Source: Spirodela intermedia
Taxonomy: Eukaryota > Streptophyta > Magnoliopsida > Alismatales > Araceae
Length of the DNA stretch: 64,000 nucleotides
Assembly: GCA_902729315.2 (NCBI GenBank)
Contig: LR746265.1
Span: 8,861,392 to 8,925,391, forward strand
Reading direction: 5' to 3'
Within the stretch, counting starts at the first letter, position 1; each line of letters starts with the position of its first letter. Shown in pieces: positions 62,201 to 64,000 of this stretch. The translations under genes were made by a program, and so were the position numbers. The notes under the pieces were generated by a model. It did no database searches and was not told where the DNA came from. It worked only from the letters and a program-made list of their open reading frames with translations.

Positions 62201-64000
62201 GGAATAATTTTTTATGAAGAGACCCAAATAATATTCAAAATTCAGAAGCACTTAGACCCAATTCAAACTCTGAATTTCGTCCAAAACAAGAAAACAGATT
62301 TCAAAAAAATCAGCCCTCTCAAACCCAACCTGATACTATGGAAATGATGCAGCAAATGAGCCAAATGATGCAACAAACTATGAATCAAATGATGCTGCAC
62401 TAGAAACAAATTATAGAAACTCTTGGGAATAAGAGAGAAGAGGGACAGCCACCTAGTCAGCCCATAGAAAATTCAGGAAACTGTCCAATAGTAGGATTTC
62501 AGCAAGGAGAGTCTAGCTGGATAAATTTAGAAAAAAACCCACGAAATAAAAATGTTAGGACAGTGAATACATTGAGTGAGAATGTTTTACCTAATCCTTA
62601 TTTCCAATTATTAGAAGAAATTGATGAGCCATTAGAAGTAAATGAGAATATTAAGGCTAGAAATATAATAGCAGAAAATTTGAATAAAATCATTTATTGC
62701 TCACAATTGATGAATGAATATAGTGAGGATGATGAGGAGAAAGAGCCTTTAGATGAAGAAATAGCAGCTGGAAGAATCATCCAAATTTTAGTAGAAGGGA
62801 GTAAGGACAGAAATGAAGAGAAACATATTTCAGGTGAGGAAAAATCAGTTGTTTTGGGAGATGTAGGAGACAAAATTAATAAACCTAATCATAATTTTGC
62901 AGCCATGGATGTTGATAGTGAGGATGATGATGTATATCATATACCAAAATTAAAAGATAGCTCTTGGGAAGATGAAGAATTTGATGAGTTGAGAAATGAA
63001 AAACTAGAAAAAGAGTTAATTCAACTAATGGAGAGAAACGAAAATAATGAATATGAATATAGAGATAATTTTGGAGGAGAAAATTTGAATTTTACTGAAT
63101 TCATTAGATTTGAGATTAAAGAAGGTAATCCTTCCATCATTCAAAACCCAGAGCCCATTAGAATTATTTCTAAGCTTGAAATATTTCACTCCTCGCAAAT
63201 TGAACAAATATGTATGGAAGATAAAATGGAGCAGGGGAAGATTATGTAGATAAAAGAAGACATTAAGAAATGGGTGAGTGGAAGAATTAGAGATATCAAT
63301 TTAGATGAAAAGAATTTAGATTGGGTAAGAGCTAATTTGAAAATTATATGGCCTGATCACATTTTATGGTCTATTAATAGAAAGAGTATTTATTAATGAA
63401 TGAGAGCCTTACAAAACAAGATAGAAATAAGGAAAGATTCTTTTCAAAATGGAAATATTATTTTTGGGAAAATTTTGTTAATTTCCATTTTTTTTTGGCT
63501 GAAAGTATGTCAAGGTATATATATGAAGTATATGAATTTATGCTAAATCTGAAAAAGAATATCATGAAACTTACCTAGGGATACAAATATATTTTGATGG
63601 CCATAGATCATCTTATATGATCTAAGAGCTGTCCAGCTGAAGATATTAAATCTAGTGCTACATGGGAGGCAACACATGGTTTTTATTTCATTCTGTTTGA
63701 TTTTTTTCTAAGCTCTATTTTTCTTAGAATTTTGCAGTACTTGTTTCTATATTTGTTTTTTCGAAAAAGTGCAGGAGGAGGAGTGTAAGATGAAGTGGAA
63801 AATTAAAAACGAGGTTGGGGTGATGTCTTTCTGAGTTTTATCATTTATGAAAATATTTTTAATGCTTAACTTTGCACATATGCATGCTTCACTTGAAAAT
63901 TATATTTTCTACATATTCTGTTTTTATTTTCTGTGTCATTGAGCACAATGTCATTTTTAAGTTGGGGGGTGAAGTATTCATTATTAATTTATGCTGTAGG
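59293..64000 (+). mobile_element. Element K: gypsy element with 5' LTR and gag, runs off the window
   Basis: 5' LTR 59293-60910. Primer site TGGCGCCATTGCCGGAGA at 60916-60933, two mismatches to the complement of a plant tRNA-Asp 3' end, as in Athila elements. Gag-like frame 61138-63396. GAGGCAAC block near 63630-63680. Tract AAGTTGGGGGGTG near 63960. The best preserved of the gag-bearing elements here. Left flank GTGAC; the right end is outside. Confidence 0.87.
61138..63396 (+). pseudogene. gag with acidic extension (element K), least decayed copy
   Basis: Capsid protein of a gypsy element. The start codon is changed to ATA at 61135-61137, and a frameshift lies near 61210. Open stretches: 61221-61565, 61623-61946 (Retrotrans_gag motifs GETLHETWEKFKDLLRKCP and IPKWQLNRIFYDGL) and 62563-63249 (acidic extension, 228 codons). 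Most stops look like TGG-to-TGA or CAG-to-TAG changes (near 61563, 62215, 62401, 63247), as expected from methylation-linked C-to-T mutation. Reading through them, gag, the Met/Gln-rich segment near 62338 and the acidic domain lie in one frame, so the ancestor probably made one polyprotein of about 750 residues. No protease motif, RT or integrase follows. Confidence 0.78.

Overview
The window is nuclear DNA from a flowering plant. The evidence is an intron-split kinase gene of a plant-specific casein-kinase-I-like family, Ty3/gypsy (Athila-type) retrotransposon remains with a tRNA-Asp-type primer site, and plant promoter motifs. I see no microbial genes, CRISPR array or rRNA. The species cannot be fixed from the sequence.

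Only one real gene family is present: a MUT9-like/photoregulatory (MLK/PPK) kinase, in three almost identical copies. Copy 1 (+, bases 1-1873) is cut by the window edge. Copy 2 (-, 26395-23325) is complete, with an open frame through 12 predicted exons. Copy 3 (+, 52232-54772) lost two exons by a 478-bp deletion. Copies 1 and 2 are arms of one large inverted duplication. Copies 2 and 3 are arms of a second one. In copies 2 and 3 the kinase segment sits next to an 18-bp LTR tip, and in copies 1 and 2 it abuts a full LTR starting with the same tip, as if host DNA had been captured at an LTR end.

Almost everything else is one LTR family of about 1.4-1.8 kb. It starts TGATAAGTCTTC and ends GTCACGTCA, and many copies are solo or nested. 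Five solo LTRs have perfect 5-bp target-site duplications (CTTGT, ACCAC, TCCAT, AGTGT, GACAG), a sixth has GTCGC, and a 13-kb element (37294-50373) has ATAAT. The insertions often land inside other LTRs. Internal regions carry decayed gag with an acidic C-terminal extension. No reverse transcriptase is seen, and the only integrase remains are two mirrored C-terminal fragments. An 8-10 kb block (27.7-35.8 kb) is repeated directly at 35.8-47.3 kb.

The most unusual signal is inside the LTR. On its antisense strand is a plant snRNA-type upstream element (AGTCCCACATCG), exactly 25 bp before TATATA, which is the Pol III (U6-like) spacing. About 180-200 GC-rich bases without any TTTT follow; they can fold into several hairpins and end at a T run. 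The 25-bp spacing is kept in at least ten copies, including a diverged subfamily. This suggests a multicopy antisense Pol III small-RNA unit carried by LTRs. It is an inference that needs RNA data.
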